Shown: positions 41,490 through 49,849 of the stretch, piece by piece | How the letters are laid out: every line of letters starts with the position of its first letter | Position numbering within the stretch: position 1 is the stretch's first letter | NCBI RefSeq assembly: GCF_947495995.1 | Contig: NZ_CANMAX010000001.1 | Coordinates: 248,001 to 312,000, forward strand | Direction of reading: 5' to 3' | DNA from: an uncultured Tenacibaculum sp. | GTDB taxonomy: Bacteria > Bacteroidota > Bacteroidia > Flavobacteriales > Flavobacteriaceae | DNA length: 64,000 bases | Made by a program: the position numbers and the translations under genes | The notes under the pieces: generated by a model | Told to the model about the DNA's origin: nothing | Seen by the model: the letters and a program-made list of their open reading frames with translations, nothing else | The model's database searches: none

Positions 41490-41825
41490 ATGAATTCAGA
41501 ATTTGTTCTAAAGTGGCAATCACAAGTAAAGAAAGGTACATTAGCCTTTATCCTCTTAAACGTACTAAGAGACAACGAGTTTTACGGCTACGAGTTAATT
41601 GAACAAGTAAAGAAATATACAACCATAGAAATCGCAGAGGGAACGTTGTATCCTTTAATGAATCGATTAAAAAAAGAAGGACTAGTAACTTCTAAATGGG
41701 TTGAACAAGAATCAGGAATACCAAGAAAATACTATCAGCTTACTACTATTGGAACTGAAACATTAGACGAAATGATTAGCTATTGGCAATCACTTGAAAC
41801 ATCAATTAAAAAGCTAGCAAAATGA
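41490..41825 (+). CDS. PadR family transcriptional regulator
   Basis: The product is 111 residues, a PadR-type winged helix with a C-terminal dimerisation helix. LAFILLNVLRDNEFYGYELIEQ, EGTLYPLMNRLKKEGLV and the wing PRKYYQLTTIG are all typical. Its stop overlaps the HAAS-domain gene start (ATGA), so the two are coupled. The matching palindromes before this gene and before the outer-membrane-protein gene make both likely targets. The inducer is unknown; antimicrobials are common inducers in this family. Confidence 0.93.
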   Translation: MNSEFVLKWQSQVKKGTLAFILLNVLRDNEFYGYELIEQVKKYTTIEIAEGTLYPLMNRLKKEGLVTSKWVEQESGIPRKYYQLTTIGTETLDEMISYWQSLETSIKKLAK

Positions 41826-42400
41826 AAAGCATAGAGTTTAACGACAAATCAGCTCAACAGATTTACGATAACTACATTCGAAGAATTCGTAGAACAGCTG
41901 CTGTATTATCTGACGACGACAAGAAAGATGTTTTAATGGAGTTTAATAGCCATATTTATGAAGGTATACTTAACGATAGTAACACTAATGAAGTGGAAAA
42001 ATTATTAAAAATAACACAAGACTTAGGAGATCCTGAAATAGTTTTAAAACCATTAGTTGCTGAGAAAAAATTAAAACAAGCAACAAGAACTTTTAATCCG
42101 AAACATATATTTCAAGCTATATTCTTAAATATTAAAAACGGATTTGTTTACAGCATTTTTGCTATTCTTTACATTCTTTTATTAGGTTTTGGATTTTTAA
42201 TGTACTTAAAAATTAGATATCCAGACAATACTGGATTGTTTTTAAAAGATGGAGAATTTGTAGCCTTAGGGATGTTAAAAACAAATGAAAATGTTACTGA
42301 AGTTTTAGGTAACTGGTTTATTCCATCTGTATTTTTTAGTGCTTTAGTATTATACATCTTACTGACTATATTATTAAGAGTTACACGAAAAAAGAAATAA
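41822..42400 (+). CDS. HAAS/DUF1700-type membrane protein paired with PadR
   Basis: The product is 192 residues. The N-terminal helical HAAS domain (RRIRRTAAVLSDDDKKDVLMEFNSHIYEGI; then LGDPEIVLKPLV) is followed by two membrane helices (SIFAILYILLLGFGFLMYL and FSALVLYILLTILLRV). HAAS proteins are regularly coded next to PadR and are thought to transmit membrane or exporter status to it. Here the genes overlap by 4 bp. The function is not proven. Confidence 0.82.
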   Translation: MKSIEFNDKSAQQIYDNYIRRIRRTAAVLSDDDKKDVLMEFNSHIYEGILNDSNTNEVEKLLKITQDLGDPEIVLKPLVAEKKLKQATRTFNPKHIFQAIFLNIKNGFVYSIFAILYILLLGFGFLMYLKIRYPDNTGLFLKDGEFVALGMLKTNENVTEVLGNWFIPSVFFSALVLYILLTILLRVTRKKK

Positions 42401-42414
42401 AAATTTTTGACCTA

Positions 42415-42435
42415 ATACATAGCTTAACAATGTAT
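42415..42435. promoter_or_regulatory. PadR operator 2 (outer-membrane-protein unit)
   Basis: ATACAT-AGCTTAACA-ATGTAT shares 6-bp arms, the 9-base spacer and 18 of 21 bases with operator 1. A TTG (42407-42409) precedes it, and a further half site CATTGTAT lies near 42453. It is 38 bases before the ATG at 42473. Confidence 0.65.
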
Positions 42436-42472
42436 ATGGTTTTATAAACAACATTGTATAACTGATTTCAAC

Positions 42473-45082
42473 ATGAACTTACATCGCAAACATATATTAT
42501 TACTAATTTTCTCTTTACAAGTGCTGTTTTGTTTTGCTCAGAAAAAAGTAATCTCAGGTAAAATAACAGATCTTACTGAGACTCCTATCGAAGGTGCAGC
42601 TGTAATTCTTTATGATACAAGTAAAAAAATAATAGAATATACAGTTACAAACGATAAAGGTTACTATGAAATAAATTCGACAATAAGTTCTGGTTACACA
42701 ATGGAAGTTTCTCACATTGCTTTCTTAAAAAAGCAATATAGCTTCACTAACGAAGATTTAAATAAGAGTTCACTTACAATTAATTTTACTTTAGAAGAAA
42801 ATCTTACTTCTTTAGACGAAGTAATATTAGTGTCAAGTAAAAAAGCTAAAGACACCGTAAAATTAGATCTAGACAAATTAAATCTTTATGATAACGATAA
42901 TCTTAAAGACATCTTAAATAAGATTCCAAATTTTAGATTATCAGATGACGGTACAATTATCTACAAAGGAAAAAATATCGATAAGATATTAGTAAACAAA
43001 AAGCCATCTTTCGAAAATCAAAATAGTATTGCTTTAGAGAACATTGAAAATAAAATTATTGAAGGAATAAGTGTTATCAACAATTATAACGATGATTTTT
43101 CTCTAGACTTCGACGAAGAAGAAGAAAGTGTTTTAAACATCGATACTAAAAACGAAAATCAAACCATAGTAAACGGTTCTTTAGAAGCTAAATATGGATA
43201 TGATAATAAATATGAGATTAGAGCAAAAGGATTTCTATTTTCTTCATCATTAAATGCTTTCTTAACTCAGAACACAAATAACATTGGAAAAGCAACAATA
43301 AAATCTAATGAAATAAAGAAATTATTTAGCGAAGGACAACCTTTTTCACCGTATCAAGCACAAAGCTTAGGAATGTTATTCGCTACAAATGAAAATTTAC
43401 AGAAAGATTTTTTCTCAAGTACAAACTTAACTTTAAGAAACCAAACACAACGTTTTAAAACTTCTGGAATCTTTTATCACTTTGCTCCAGATAGAATAAA
43501 CAGCGTATTACAAAACACTAGTACTTTAGAAAATGAAAATCTACTGAACACAACCGATAATACAAGAACAAAAACACAATCTTTTTTAGCTGCTTTAGGT
43601 TTAGCTTATAAAGTTTCAGACAAAACAATTCTTAGTTATAACTTAAATGCAAACTATATAGATGATACTAATAAAAGTACTGTAGAAAATGAACTTTTCA
43701 ATAATGGTACTCCTAGTGGAAACAACACTACTTTTTCTAACAATTTAAATGAAGTTTTCTCTGGGTTTCATCAATTAAATTTAAAAAGTAAAATCAGACA
43801 GAATTTAATCTTAGAAGCTAAGGCTGGATTATATCACGAAGGAACAAATTTCTTTAACGATTACACAGCTACTAGCAATACAAATTCAATTAGTGAAATT
43901 CAAGATTATAAATTTGATAAAAACGAATTTTCAGGTGGATTAGGATTACGTTTAAAAGTTTCTGAAGCTTTTATTCCTTTACTAACTGTAGATTATTACA
44001 ACACTCAAGAAAAGATTTTTGACAAAGATGTTAGTCAGAATATTATTGATAGAGATCGTAACAATTATGTTTTCAATTTAAAAATTAGAGGTAACGATGT
44101 TATTAAAAAAGGATTAGGTTACCAGGCATCATTTGGTGTAGATAGTTTTACGAATATTTTAAATAATAACAGTGAACTGAATGATACATTTATTCCAATG
44201 TCGCTTTGGATCGATTATGATCGTAAAATGCACAGATACTTTATTGGATACGATAGAGAACGTAGATTCAATGAACTAGAATCAGGTATCAACACATTAC
44301 AACCTTTTAATAGTATTTGGAATGGAAACCTTGCTTTTCCTTTAGGATTCAATTTTTCAGATGAATTGTATGCAAGTTACAACTACGATAATCTTTTCGA
44401 TGCAGAAATCTTTTCATTATCTGTTTCTTATAAAACACAAAATAATTCGTTACAAAGAGCTTTTGTACAACAACAAAACGGAATTACAGAATATGAATTA
44501 TTTATAGCAGACAAGTCTCGCGATTATTCTGTGGAAACATTTTACTCTAAAACGGTAGCTCAGATAAAATTTCCTACGAAAGTAGATCTATCATTATCGT
44601 ATACACAATCTAAGTTTCCATCAAAAATAGCGCAGCAAGATGTTACTATTCAAGCTCAGAATATTGCTCCAAGAATTAATATTGAAACGATTACAGATAA
44701 CTTTATCAACTTTAGTTTATCTACAAGATTATCATTCATTACTGATGAAGTAGAAAATCTTTCATACGATTCTAGATATTCTAGTAGTGCTTTTTCTCTA
44801 CTATTTAAAGATAAATCTTACAAAGGAAACATCAGTTTTTTATACGATAACAACTTAATAAACAACACTACATTTTCAAGAAAAAACATCAACCTAGGTT
44901 TTGAATATACTCGTGGAAAAATAACCTACAGTATTGAAGGAAGACATATTGGAGAGTTACTTGGCTTCTTTGAAAACGATGCTTACAATTCGCAATTCAT
45001 TATTAGAAACGGTATTACCACTACCCTAGTTAACAATCAATCATTAAACTATATCATCGCAGGAATTAAATTCAATTTTTAA
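42473..45082 (+). CDS. Outer-membrane beta-barrel protein with carboxypeptidase-like N-domain
   Basis: The product is 869 residues with a signal peptide ending VLFCFAQ. A carboxypeptidase-D-like regulatory domain (ISGKITDLTETPIEGAAVIL and onward) follows. A TonB-plug-like stretch (LKDILNKIPNFRLSDDGTIIYKG) and a long barrel of Tyr/Asn-rich strands end in IIAGIKFNF, with the usual C-terminal Phe. No TonB box is evident. It pairs with a GLPGLI gene 37 bases downstream, as does the protein at 59.2 kb. It is probably controlled by PadR. The cargo is unknown. Confidence 0.85.
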   Translation: MNLHRKHILLLIFSLQVLFCFAQKKVISGKITDLTETPIEGAAVILYDTSKKIIEYTVTNDKGYYEINSTISSGYTMEVSHIAFLKKQYSFTNEDLNKSSLTINFTLEENLTSLDEVILVSSKKAKDTVKLDLDKLNLYDNDNLKDILNKIPNFRLSDDGTIIYKGKNIDKILVNKKPSFENQNSIALENIENKIIEGISVINNYNDDFSLDFDEEEESVLNIDTKNENQTIVNGSLEAKYGYDNKYEIRAKGFLFSSSLNAFLTQNTNNIGKATIKSNEIKKLFSEGQPFSPYQAQSLGMLFATNENLQKDFFSSTNLTLRNQTQRFKTSGIFYHFAPDRINSVLQNTSTLENENLLNTTDNTRTKTQSFLAALGLAYKVSDKTILSYNLNANYIDDTNKSTVENELFNNGTPSGNNTTFSNNLNEVFSGFHQLNLKSKIRQNLILEAKAGLYHEGTNFFNDYTATSNTNSISEIQDYKFDKNEFSGGLGLRLKVSEAFIPLLTVDYYNTQEKIFDKDVSQNIIDRDRNNYVFNLKIRGNDVIKKGLGYQASFGVDSFTNILNNNSELNDTFIPMSLWIDYDRKMHRYFIGYDRERRFNELESGINTLQPFNSIWNGNLAFPLGFNFSDELYASYNYDNLFDAEIFSLSVSYKTQNNSLQRAFVQQQNGITEYELFIADKSRDYSVETFYSKTVAQIKFPTKVDLSLSYTQSKFPSKIAQQDVTIQAQNIAPRINIETITDNFINFSLSTRLSFITDEVENLSYDSRYSSSAFSLLFKDKSYKGNISFLYDNNLINNTTFSRKNINLGFEYTRGKITYSIEGRHIGELLGFFENDAYNSQFIIRNGITTTLVNNQSLNYIIAGIKFNF

Positions 45083-45119
45083 AAAATAAAAAACTTATAA
45101 CCTATTAAAACTTAATATC

Positions 45120-45845
45120 ATGAAAACAATTAAAATCTTAGCCTTAATCATTTGTGTAAACTTATCATTAAACATCAACGCTCAATCAAATAAAAAAGAA
45201 GTATTAAAAGTAAAATATACTAGTGGATGTGTATCTGAATTTATGGTAGGAATGATGAAAAAACAAATTCAAGATCCTCAAAAATTATCTAGTTTTTTAA
45301 AGATGATGGGAGATTACAAAGTGCACAGTACATACTACATTAACACTAAAACTAAAGAATCTTTATTTGTGTTAGACTCTGTTTCTGAAGTAAAAAACTT
45401 AAGCACAACAGGATATACTTTTTACGTACTTAAAAACAAAAACGGAGAAATTAAAGGAAAAGAAAACTTTATGGGTAAAGACATCTTTTTCGAAGAAAAG
45501 AGTAATAACATTAAATGGGAATTTACTGCTGATCAAAAAGAAATTAACGGATACCAATGTAAAAAAGCACACTTAAAAGGAAATCCTGAAATCTACGCTT
45601 GGTTTACTCCACAAATTCCAGTAAACGGTGGACCATATACATTCTTCGGATTACCAGGATTAGTATTAGAAACTAACAGTCCGTTTGAATCAATCAACAC
45701 AAATACAATCTCTTACTGTACAGCTGATGAATTTAACAACAAGTATAAAGAAGTAGATGCAAGAGATAAAAAAGCTAAATCTATTCCTTTATCTAAAGTA
45801 CATGTAAAGAAAGAAAACTTTCAAAGAATGATCAGCAAAGGATAA
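45120..45845 (+). CDS. GLPGLI family protein
   Basis: The 241-residue secreted or periplasmic protein has a signal peptide (to NINAQ). The name motif is in PYTFFGLPGLVLETNS, preceded by the family's YAWFTPQIPVNGGP. An upstream strand carries IKWEFTADQKEINGYQCKKA. The family occurs in Bacteroidota next to outer-membrane beta-barrel proteins, and its molecular role is unknown. It shares the transcript with the 869-residue barrel protein. Confidence 0.93.
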   Translation: MKTIKILALIICVNLSLNINAQSNKKEVLKVKYTSGCVSEFMVGMMKKQIQDPQKLSSFLKMMGDYKVHSTYYINTKTKESLFVLDSVSEVKNLSTTGYTFYVLKNKNGEIKGKENFMGKDIFFEEKSNNIKWEFTADQKEINGYQCKKAHLKGNPEIYAWFTPQIPVNGGPYTFFGLPGLVLETNSPFESINTNTISYCTADEFNNKYKEVDARDKKAKSIPLSKVHVKKENFQRMISKG

Positions 45846-45899
45846 TAATCAACCTCAACTATATCAATAGAATATTCACCCCTTAAAAAATTAAAAGCA

Positions 45900-46760
45900 A
45901 TGCAGTTAACGATAAAAAATTTAACCAAGAAATATAATTCAAAAAAAATAGGATTAAGTGATTATTCTATTGATATATCATCAGGAATATTAGGTGTTTT
46001 AGGTCCGAATGGCGCAGGAAAATCAACTTTAATGAAAATGATTTCTACCATTACAAAGCCAACACAAGGAACAATTTTCTTAAACGAAAACGACATTGTA
46101 AAACACCCGAACTACATGCGTCAAACATTAGGATATTTACCTCAAGATTTTGGAGTGTATCCAAATTTAAACGCATATGAATTTTTAGCCTACATGGCTG
46201 CAATGAAAGGTGTAGGTGGAAAAAACTTACACCACAGAATTGAAACTTTATTAGAAGAAGTAAACTTAACAGACGCTGCTAGAAATCAACTTAAAACATA
46301 TTCTGGTGGAATGATTCAAAGAATTGGAATAGCGCAAGCTTTATTAAACGATCCTAAAGTTTTAATTTTTGATGAGCCAACAGTTGGGTTAGACCCTGAA
46401 GAACGTTTACGTTTTCGCGATTTAATCTCAGATTTAGCAACCAACAGGATTGTAATTCTTTCTTCTCATATCGTTTCTGATATCGAATCTATTGCAGATG
46501 AAGTTGCAATAATGAAAAAAGGAAATCTTATTGTAAAAGATAAACAAGATGCAATCGTAAAACTCGCTGAAGGAAAGGTTTACGAAACAATGATTAGTAA
46601 ATCGAACATTATCAACTTTAAAAGTAATTTTAATGTAGTGAGTTCGTACCGTGTAAACGATCAATTTAAAGTTCGTTATACTTCAAATGCAGTAAATCAA
46701 ATAGGAGAAATGGTTACTCCTACTCTAGAAGATGCTTATATCTATTTAACTAAAAACTAA
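45900..46760 (+). CDS. ABC transporter ATP-binding protein
   Basis: The product is 286 residues with Walker A GPNGAGKSTLMK, a Q-loop in YLPQDFG, signature YSGGMIQRIG, Walker B VLIFDEPTVGLDPEE and His switch in LSSHIV. It is the export-type ATPase of an ABC-2 transporter, working with the 518-residue permease encoded 7 bases downstream. Placement after PadR-HAAS, a barrel protein and GLPGLI suggests efflux or export of an envelope-active compound or the peptide; this is inference. Confidence 0.93.
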   Translation: MQLTIKNLTKKYNSKKIGLSDYSIDISSGILGVLGPNGAGKSTLMKMISTITKPTQGTIFLNENDIVKHPNYMRQTLGYLPQDFGVYPNLNAYEFLAYMAAMKGVGGKNLHHRIETLLEEVNLTDAARNQLKTYSGGMIQRIGIAQALLNDPKVLIFDEPTVGLDPEERLRFRDLISDLATNRIVILSSHIVSDIESIADEVAIMKKGNLIVKDKQDAIVKLAEGKVYETMISKSNIINFKSNFNVVSSYRVNDQFKVRYTSNAVNQIGEMVTPTLEDAYIYLTKN

Positions 46761-46767
46761 ATCCATT

Positions 46768-48324
46768 ATGTTACCATATTTCAATATTATTAAAGGAAAC
46801 TTTTTACAATACATAAGAAGCTATTCTTTCTTATTAACTATAGCATTTAGTTTATTTATAGCTTTTAACTTTGTACCATCTCCAGATGCTAATTATGTAA
46901 CTGTTAGTTTTAGCGGATATACTGGAGCTTACAATTCAGAATGGATTGGTTTTGTCACAGCAATAATGGCTAGTACTTTTTTATCTCTTTGTGGTTTTTT
47001 CTTAGTAAACGGAAGTATCAGAAAAGATATAGAAACTAGAATTGGTCATATCATAGGAACAACAAGAATTTCTAATATTAATTATTTATTTGCTAAAATA
47101 TTGAGTAATTTCTTGGTTCTACTTAGCATTTTAGCGATTATATTTTTAACCGGAATTTTCTTATTCTTCCTATACGGAAACGAATATGCTTTCAATTTAC
47201 TAAGTTTTATAAAACCTTATTTATTTATTGCAATACCTTCTTTATTTGTTGTGGCTAGTCTTTCTGTAATCTTAGAAGTTATTTTTCCTAAAAAAAGAAT
47301 GTTGCAATATGGAGTATTTTTATTCTTATTCTTTGCTATTTTATTTTCTTCATCAATAGAAAATAATGCGATTTTGTCTACCGATGTTTTCGGAATTCAA
47401 CATACAACAAGCAGTGTATCAAATCAAGTTCAAGAAACCTTCAATAGAGAAAATGTAAGTTTATCTATTGGTTTTGTATCTGGTAATAGAAATCCACAAA
47501 AAATATTCGAGATGAATGCTTTATCTTTTCCTAATTGGTATATCATAAGTCGATTACTTTGGGTATTATTAGGAGTTTTAGGTGCTTTGATAATTTCGTT
47601 TTTCTTTCAACGATTTAATTTTAAAGAATCTCCAAAGAAGACAATTAGTTTTCATGAAGAATCTAAATACAAAAGTGCAGACTTTAAATTAGGTAATTTA
47701 GATGACGCTAATGTTGAGTTTTCATATAGTTTAGCTCCTTTAATTAATGCGGAAATATTGATGCTAATTAGGAAAAATCCGTCGTATTTATGGATACTGA
47801 CTTTATGTGGTTTTATTAGCATGATTTTTATTCCTTTACATATAGCACATTTATATGTACTACCAATATTATGGTTTTTACAAGTAGCTGTTTGGTCTGA
47901 TTTAGTTACGAAAGACAAAACATTTAGAACTCATTTCTTTACAAACTCATCTTATCACCCACTTAAGAGATTAACAATATCTAGAATCATAGCTGGTTTA
48001 TCATTATCTATATGTATTGCGATACCTGTTTTAATTCGATATGTATTACAATTAGATATTACAAGTTTTATCAATATAATTTTAGGTGCAACTTTTATCG
48101 TAGTAACTGCAGTCTTTTTAGGTGCTTTCACCAAATCAAAAAAGACTTTCGAAATCGCCTTCTTCTTTCTAGTATACTGTAACATCAATCAAATAGAAGC
48201 ATTAGATTACTTCGGAGGTTTGCATAACTCTTATAGTTACATTTTAGTAATGGTATTATTAACTACCTTATTATTTACAGCTTCTTATTTATTACTATAC
48301 AAAAACAAGAATTATGGAAATTAA
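46768..48324 (+). CDS. ABC-2 type transporter permease
   Basis: The 518-residue membrane protein has about 12 hydrophobic helices in two sets (46.8-47.6 and 47.75-48.3 kb) separated by a soluble stretch near residues 285-325. It lies directly after the ABC ATPase gene. The stop overlaps the start of the DCC1-like gene by 11 bp. The length and split layout fit an ABC-2 exporter permease working as the partner of the ATPase. Confidence 0.86.
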   Translation: MLPYFNIIKGNFLQYIRSYSFLLTIAFSLFIAFNFVPSPDANYVTVSFSGYTGAYNSEWIGFVTAIMASTFLSLCGFFLVNGSIRKDIETRIGHIIGTTRISNINYLFAKILSNFLVLLSILAIIFLTGIFLFFLYGNEYAFNLLSFIKPYLFIAIPSLFVVASLSVILEVIFPKKRMLQYGVFLFLFFAILFSSSIENNAILSTDVFGIQHTTSSVSNQVQETFNRENVSLSIGFVSGNRNPQKIFEMNALSFPNWYIISRLLWVLLGVLGALIISFFFQRFNFKESPKKTISFHEESKYKSADFKLGNLDDANVEFSYSLAPLINAEILMLIRKNPSYLWILTLCGFISMIFIPLHIAHLYVLPILWFLQVAVWSDLVTKDKTFRTHFFTNSSYHPLKRLTISRIIAGLSLSICIAIPVLIRYVLQLDITSFINIILGATFIVVTAVFLGAFTKSKKTFEIAFFFLVYCNINQIEALDYFGGLHNSYSYILVMVLLTTLLFTASYLLLYKNKNYGN

Positions 48325-48721
48325 AACACTACTGAATAAATACGTATTAGTATTATATGATGGTGATTGTGGTTTTTGTAATCAATCAATTTTATTTCTA
48401 TTACAAAAAAACCCTTCAGACAAACTTAGATTCATCGCACAGCAATCGGATACAGGAAAAGAACTACGAACTCTTTTCAATATAAATGCAAGCTTAGATT
48501 CTATTCTTTTAATAGAAGAAAACATTGTGTATACAAAATCGAATGGATTCTTAAGAATTTTAAACCATTTGAATTCTAAATGGAAGTATCTTTCTTACCT
48601 AAAATACACTCCTTCATTCATTAGTAATACGATTTACGATCTTATTGCCAAGTATCGTCATCAATTTTTACGAAAAAAGTGTAAAATGCTCACTCCTAAA
48701 GAACGTGAATATTTTATTTAA
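48314..48721 (+). CDS. DCC1-like thiol-disulfide oxidoreductase (DUF393)
   Basis: The 135-residue protein has the family motif YDGDCGFCNQS, with a DCxxC-type site in a thioredoxin-like fold, and a C-terminal basic tail. In other Bacteroidota this domain is often fused to, or coded next to, HTTM membrane proteins. Here it closes the cluster that has an HTTM gene at 40.5 kb, linking the ABC part to the peptide part. It overlaps the permease gene by 11 bp. It is probably a redox helper for an envelope process. Confidence 0.85.
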   Translation: MEIKTLLNKYVLVLYDGDCGFCNQSILFLLQKNPSDKLRFIAQQSDTGKELRTLFNINASLDSILLIEENIVYTKSNGFLRILNHLNSKWKYLSYLKYTPSFISNTIYDLIAKYRHQFLRKKCKMLTPKEREYFI

Positions 48722-48746
48722 AATATTTTTTAACGTACAATAACTC

Positions 48747-48766
48747 AAGAACTTTTCGAAGTTCTT
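48747..48766 (+). other. UUCG-loop hairpin after the DCC1-like gene
   Basis: AAGAACTT-TTCG-AAGTTCTT is a perfect 8-bp stem with the stable UUCG tetraloop, 25 bases after the stop. It lacks an adjacent T run, so it may be an mRNA 3' end stabiliser or a weak terminator. Confidence 0.5.
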
Positions 48767-48826
48767 AAATATTAAACAGTTTTTTTTATCAAAATCACAA
48801 AAATTCAACTTTCGTAAATCATTTAT

Positions 48827-48856
48827 TTGTTTTTATCATTTTAATATATAGATTTG
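48827..48856 (+). promoter_or_regulatory. Promoter of the aromatic amino acid operon
   Basis: TTG (48827-48829), a 19-base spacer and TAGATTTG (48849-48856) match the Bacteroidota consensus, 24 bases before the leader-peptide ATG. Confidence 0.7.
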
Positions 48857-48880
48857 TTTCAGACATTTAAGTTAAGAGTT

Positions 48881-48961
48881 ATGTTACAAAATGTATGGCA
48901 AGGTTTCTATTTTTACTTTTACTATTTTAGTAAGAGGAGAGGCTTTGTATCATGTATTTAA
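48881..48961 (+). CDS. Phe/Tyr leader peptide of the pheA operon
   Basis: The 26-residue frame reads MLQNVWQG, then eight aromatic residues in a row, FYFYFYYF (4 Phe, 4 Tyr), then SKRRGFVSCI and stop. Such a run is expected only in an attenuator leader, where charged tRNA-Phe and tRNA-Tyr levels set ribosome progress. The frame ends 26 bases before a terminator stem and contains one arm of an antiterminator. It sits in the 303-base gap before pheA. Confidence 0.87.
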   Translation: MLQNVWQGFYFYFYYFSKRRGFVSCI

Positions 48962-48994
48962 GATAACATTAAATTATATAAATTATAAAGCCTC
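48939..48994 (+). promoter_or_regulatory. Antiterminator pairing of the Phe/Tyr attenuator
   Basis: GAGGCTTT (48939-48946), inside the leader frame, is fully complementary to AAAGCCTC (48987-48994), the 5' arm of the terminator. A ribosome halted at the aromatic codons (48905-48928) leaves GAGGCTTT free to form this 8-bp stem and block termination. A ribosome reaching the stop codon would cover it. Confidence 0.8.
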
Positions 48995-49014
48995 GATATA
49001 TCGAGGCTTTTTTT
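48987..49014 (+). terminator. Attenuator terminator of the pheA operon
   Basis: AAAGCCTCGATA and TATCGAGGCTTT form a perfect palindrome followed by TTTT, ending 10 bases before the pheA ATG. Confidence 0.88.
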
Positions 49015-49024
49015 ATGGATTAAA

Positions 49025-49849
49025 ATGAAAAAAATAGCCATCCAAGGAATAGAAGGAAGCAACCATCATATTGTTGCCGACAAGTTTTATCAAGAAGATA
49101 TAAGCTTAGAAAAATGCTTGTCTTTTGATGCTCTTGTAGAAAGTTTAACTAGCAAAAAATCTGAGCAAGCTGTAATGGCGATCGAGAATACTATTGCTGG
49201 TTCAATTATACCTAACTACGCATTAATAGATAAATACAACTTACATATTTCAGGTGAATATTACTTACCTATTCATCACCATTTAATGGCATTACCGAAT
49301 CAATCTATTGAAGAAATCAAAGAGGTTTGTTCACATCCGATGGCATTATTACAGTGTAAAGAATTCTTTAAACAACACCGTCATATAAAATTAGTTGAAG
49401 ATGTAGATACTTCTGCAATTGCTCAACGAATTGCAGATAAACAATTAAAAGGCGTGGCTGCAATTGCTCCAAAAATGGCTGCAGATATTTTTAACCTAGA
49501 AGTTTTAGAAGATGAAATTCAAACGATTAAAAACAATGCTACTCGCTTTGTAATTCTTCAAACTTCTAATCCAGAAAACGGAAAAGAAGACATTAACAAA
49601 GCGTCTTTAAAGTTTGAACTCGATCATAAACGAGGAAGTTTAGCTGCGATATTAAATGTAATGAGCGATTGTAAACTGAATTTAACTAAAATTCAGTCGT
49701 TACCAAAAATCGAAACACCTTGGAAATATGCTTTTTTCGTTGATGTTACTTTCGATACGTATGAAGATTACGCTAAAGCCAAAGCAATTATAGAGATAAT
49801 GGCTACAGATTTTAAAATATTAGGAGAATATAAAAACGGAAGATCATGA
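49025..49849 (+). CDS. pheA: Prephenate dehydratase
   Basis: The 274-residue enzyme makes phenylpyruvate from prephenate. The PDT domain spans residues 1-180 (IAIQGIEGSNHHIVADKFY; catalytic-site NNATRFVIL). An ACT domain follows from about 195 (SLAAILNVMSDCKLNLTKIQSLP) for Phe feedback. No chorismate mutase is fused; that activity is on the DAHP synthase encoded later. It is first in a four-gene Phe/Tyr operon, and its stop overlaps the aminotransferase start by 4 bp. Confidence 0.94.
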   Translation: MKKIAIQGIEGSNHHIVADKFYQEDISLEKCLSFDALVESLTSKKSEQAVMAIENTIAGSIIPNYALIDKYNLHISGEYYLPIHHHLMALPNQSIEEIKEVCSHPMALLQCKEFFKQHRHIKLVEDVDTSAIAQRIADKQLKGVAAIAPKMAADIFNLEVLEDEIQTIKNNATRFVILQTSNPENGKEDINKASLKFELDHKRGSLAAILNVMSDCKLNLTKIQSLPKIETPWKYAFFVDVTFDTYEDYAKAKAIIEIMATDFKILGEYKNGRS

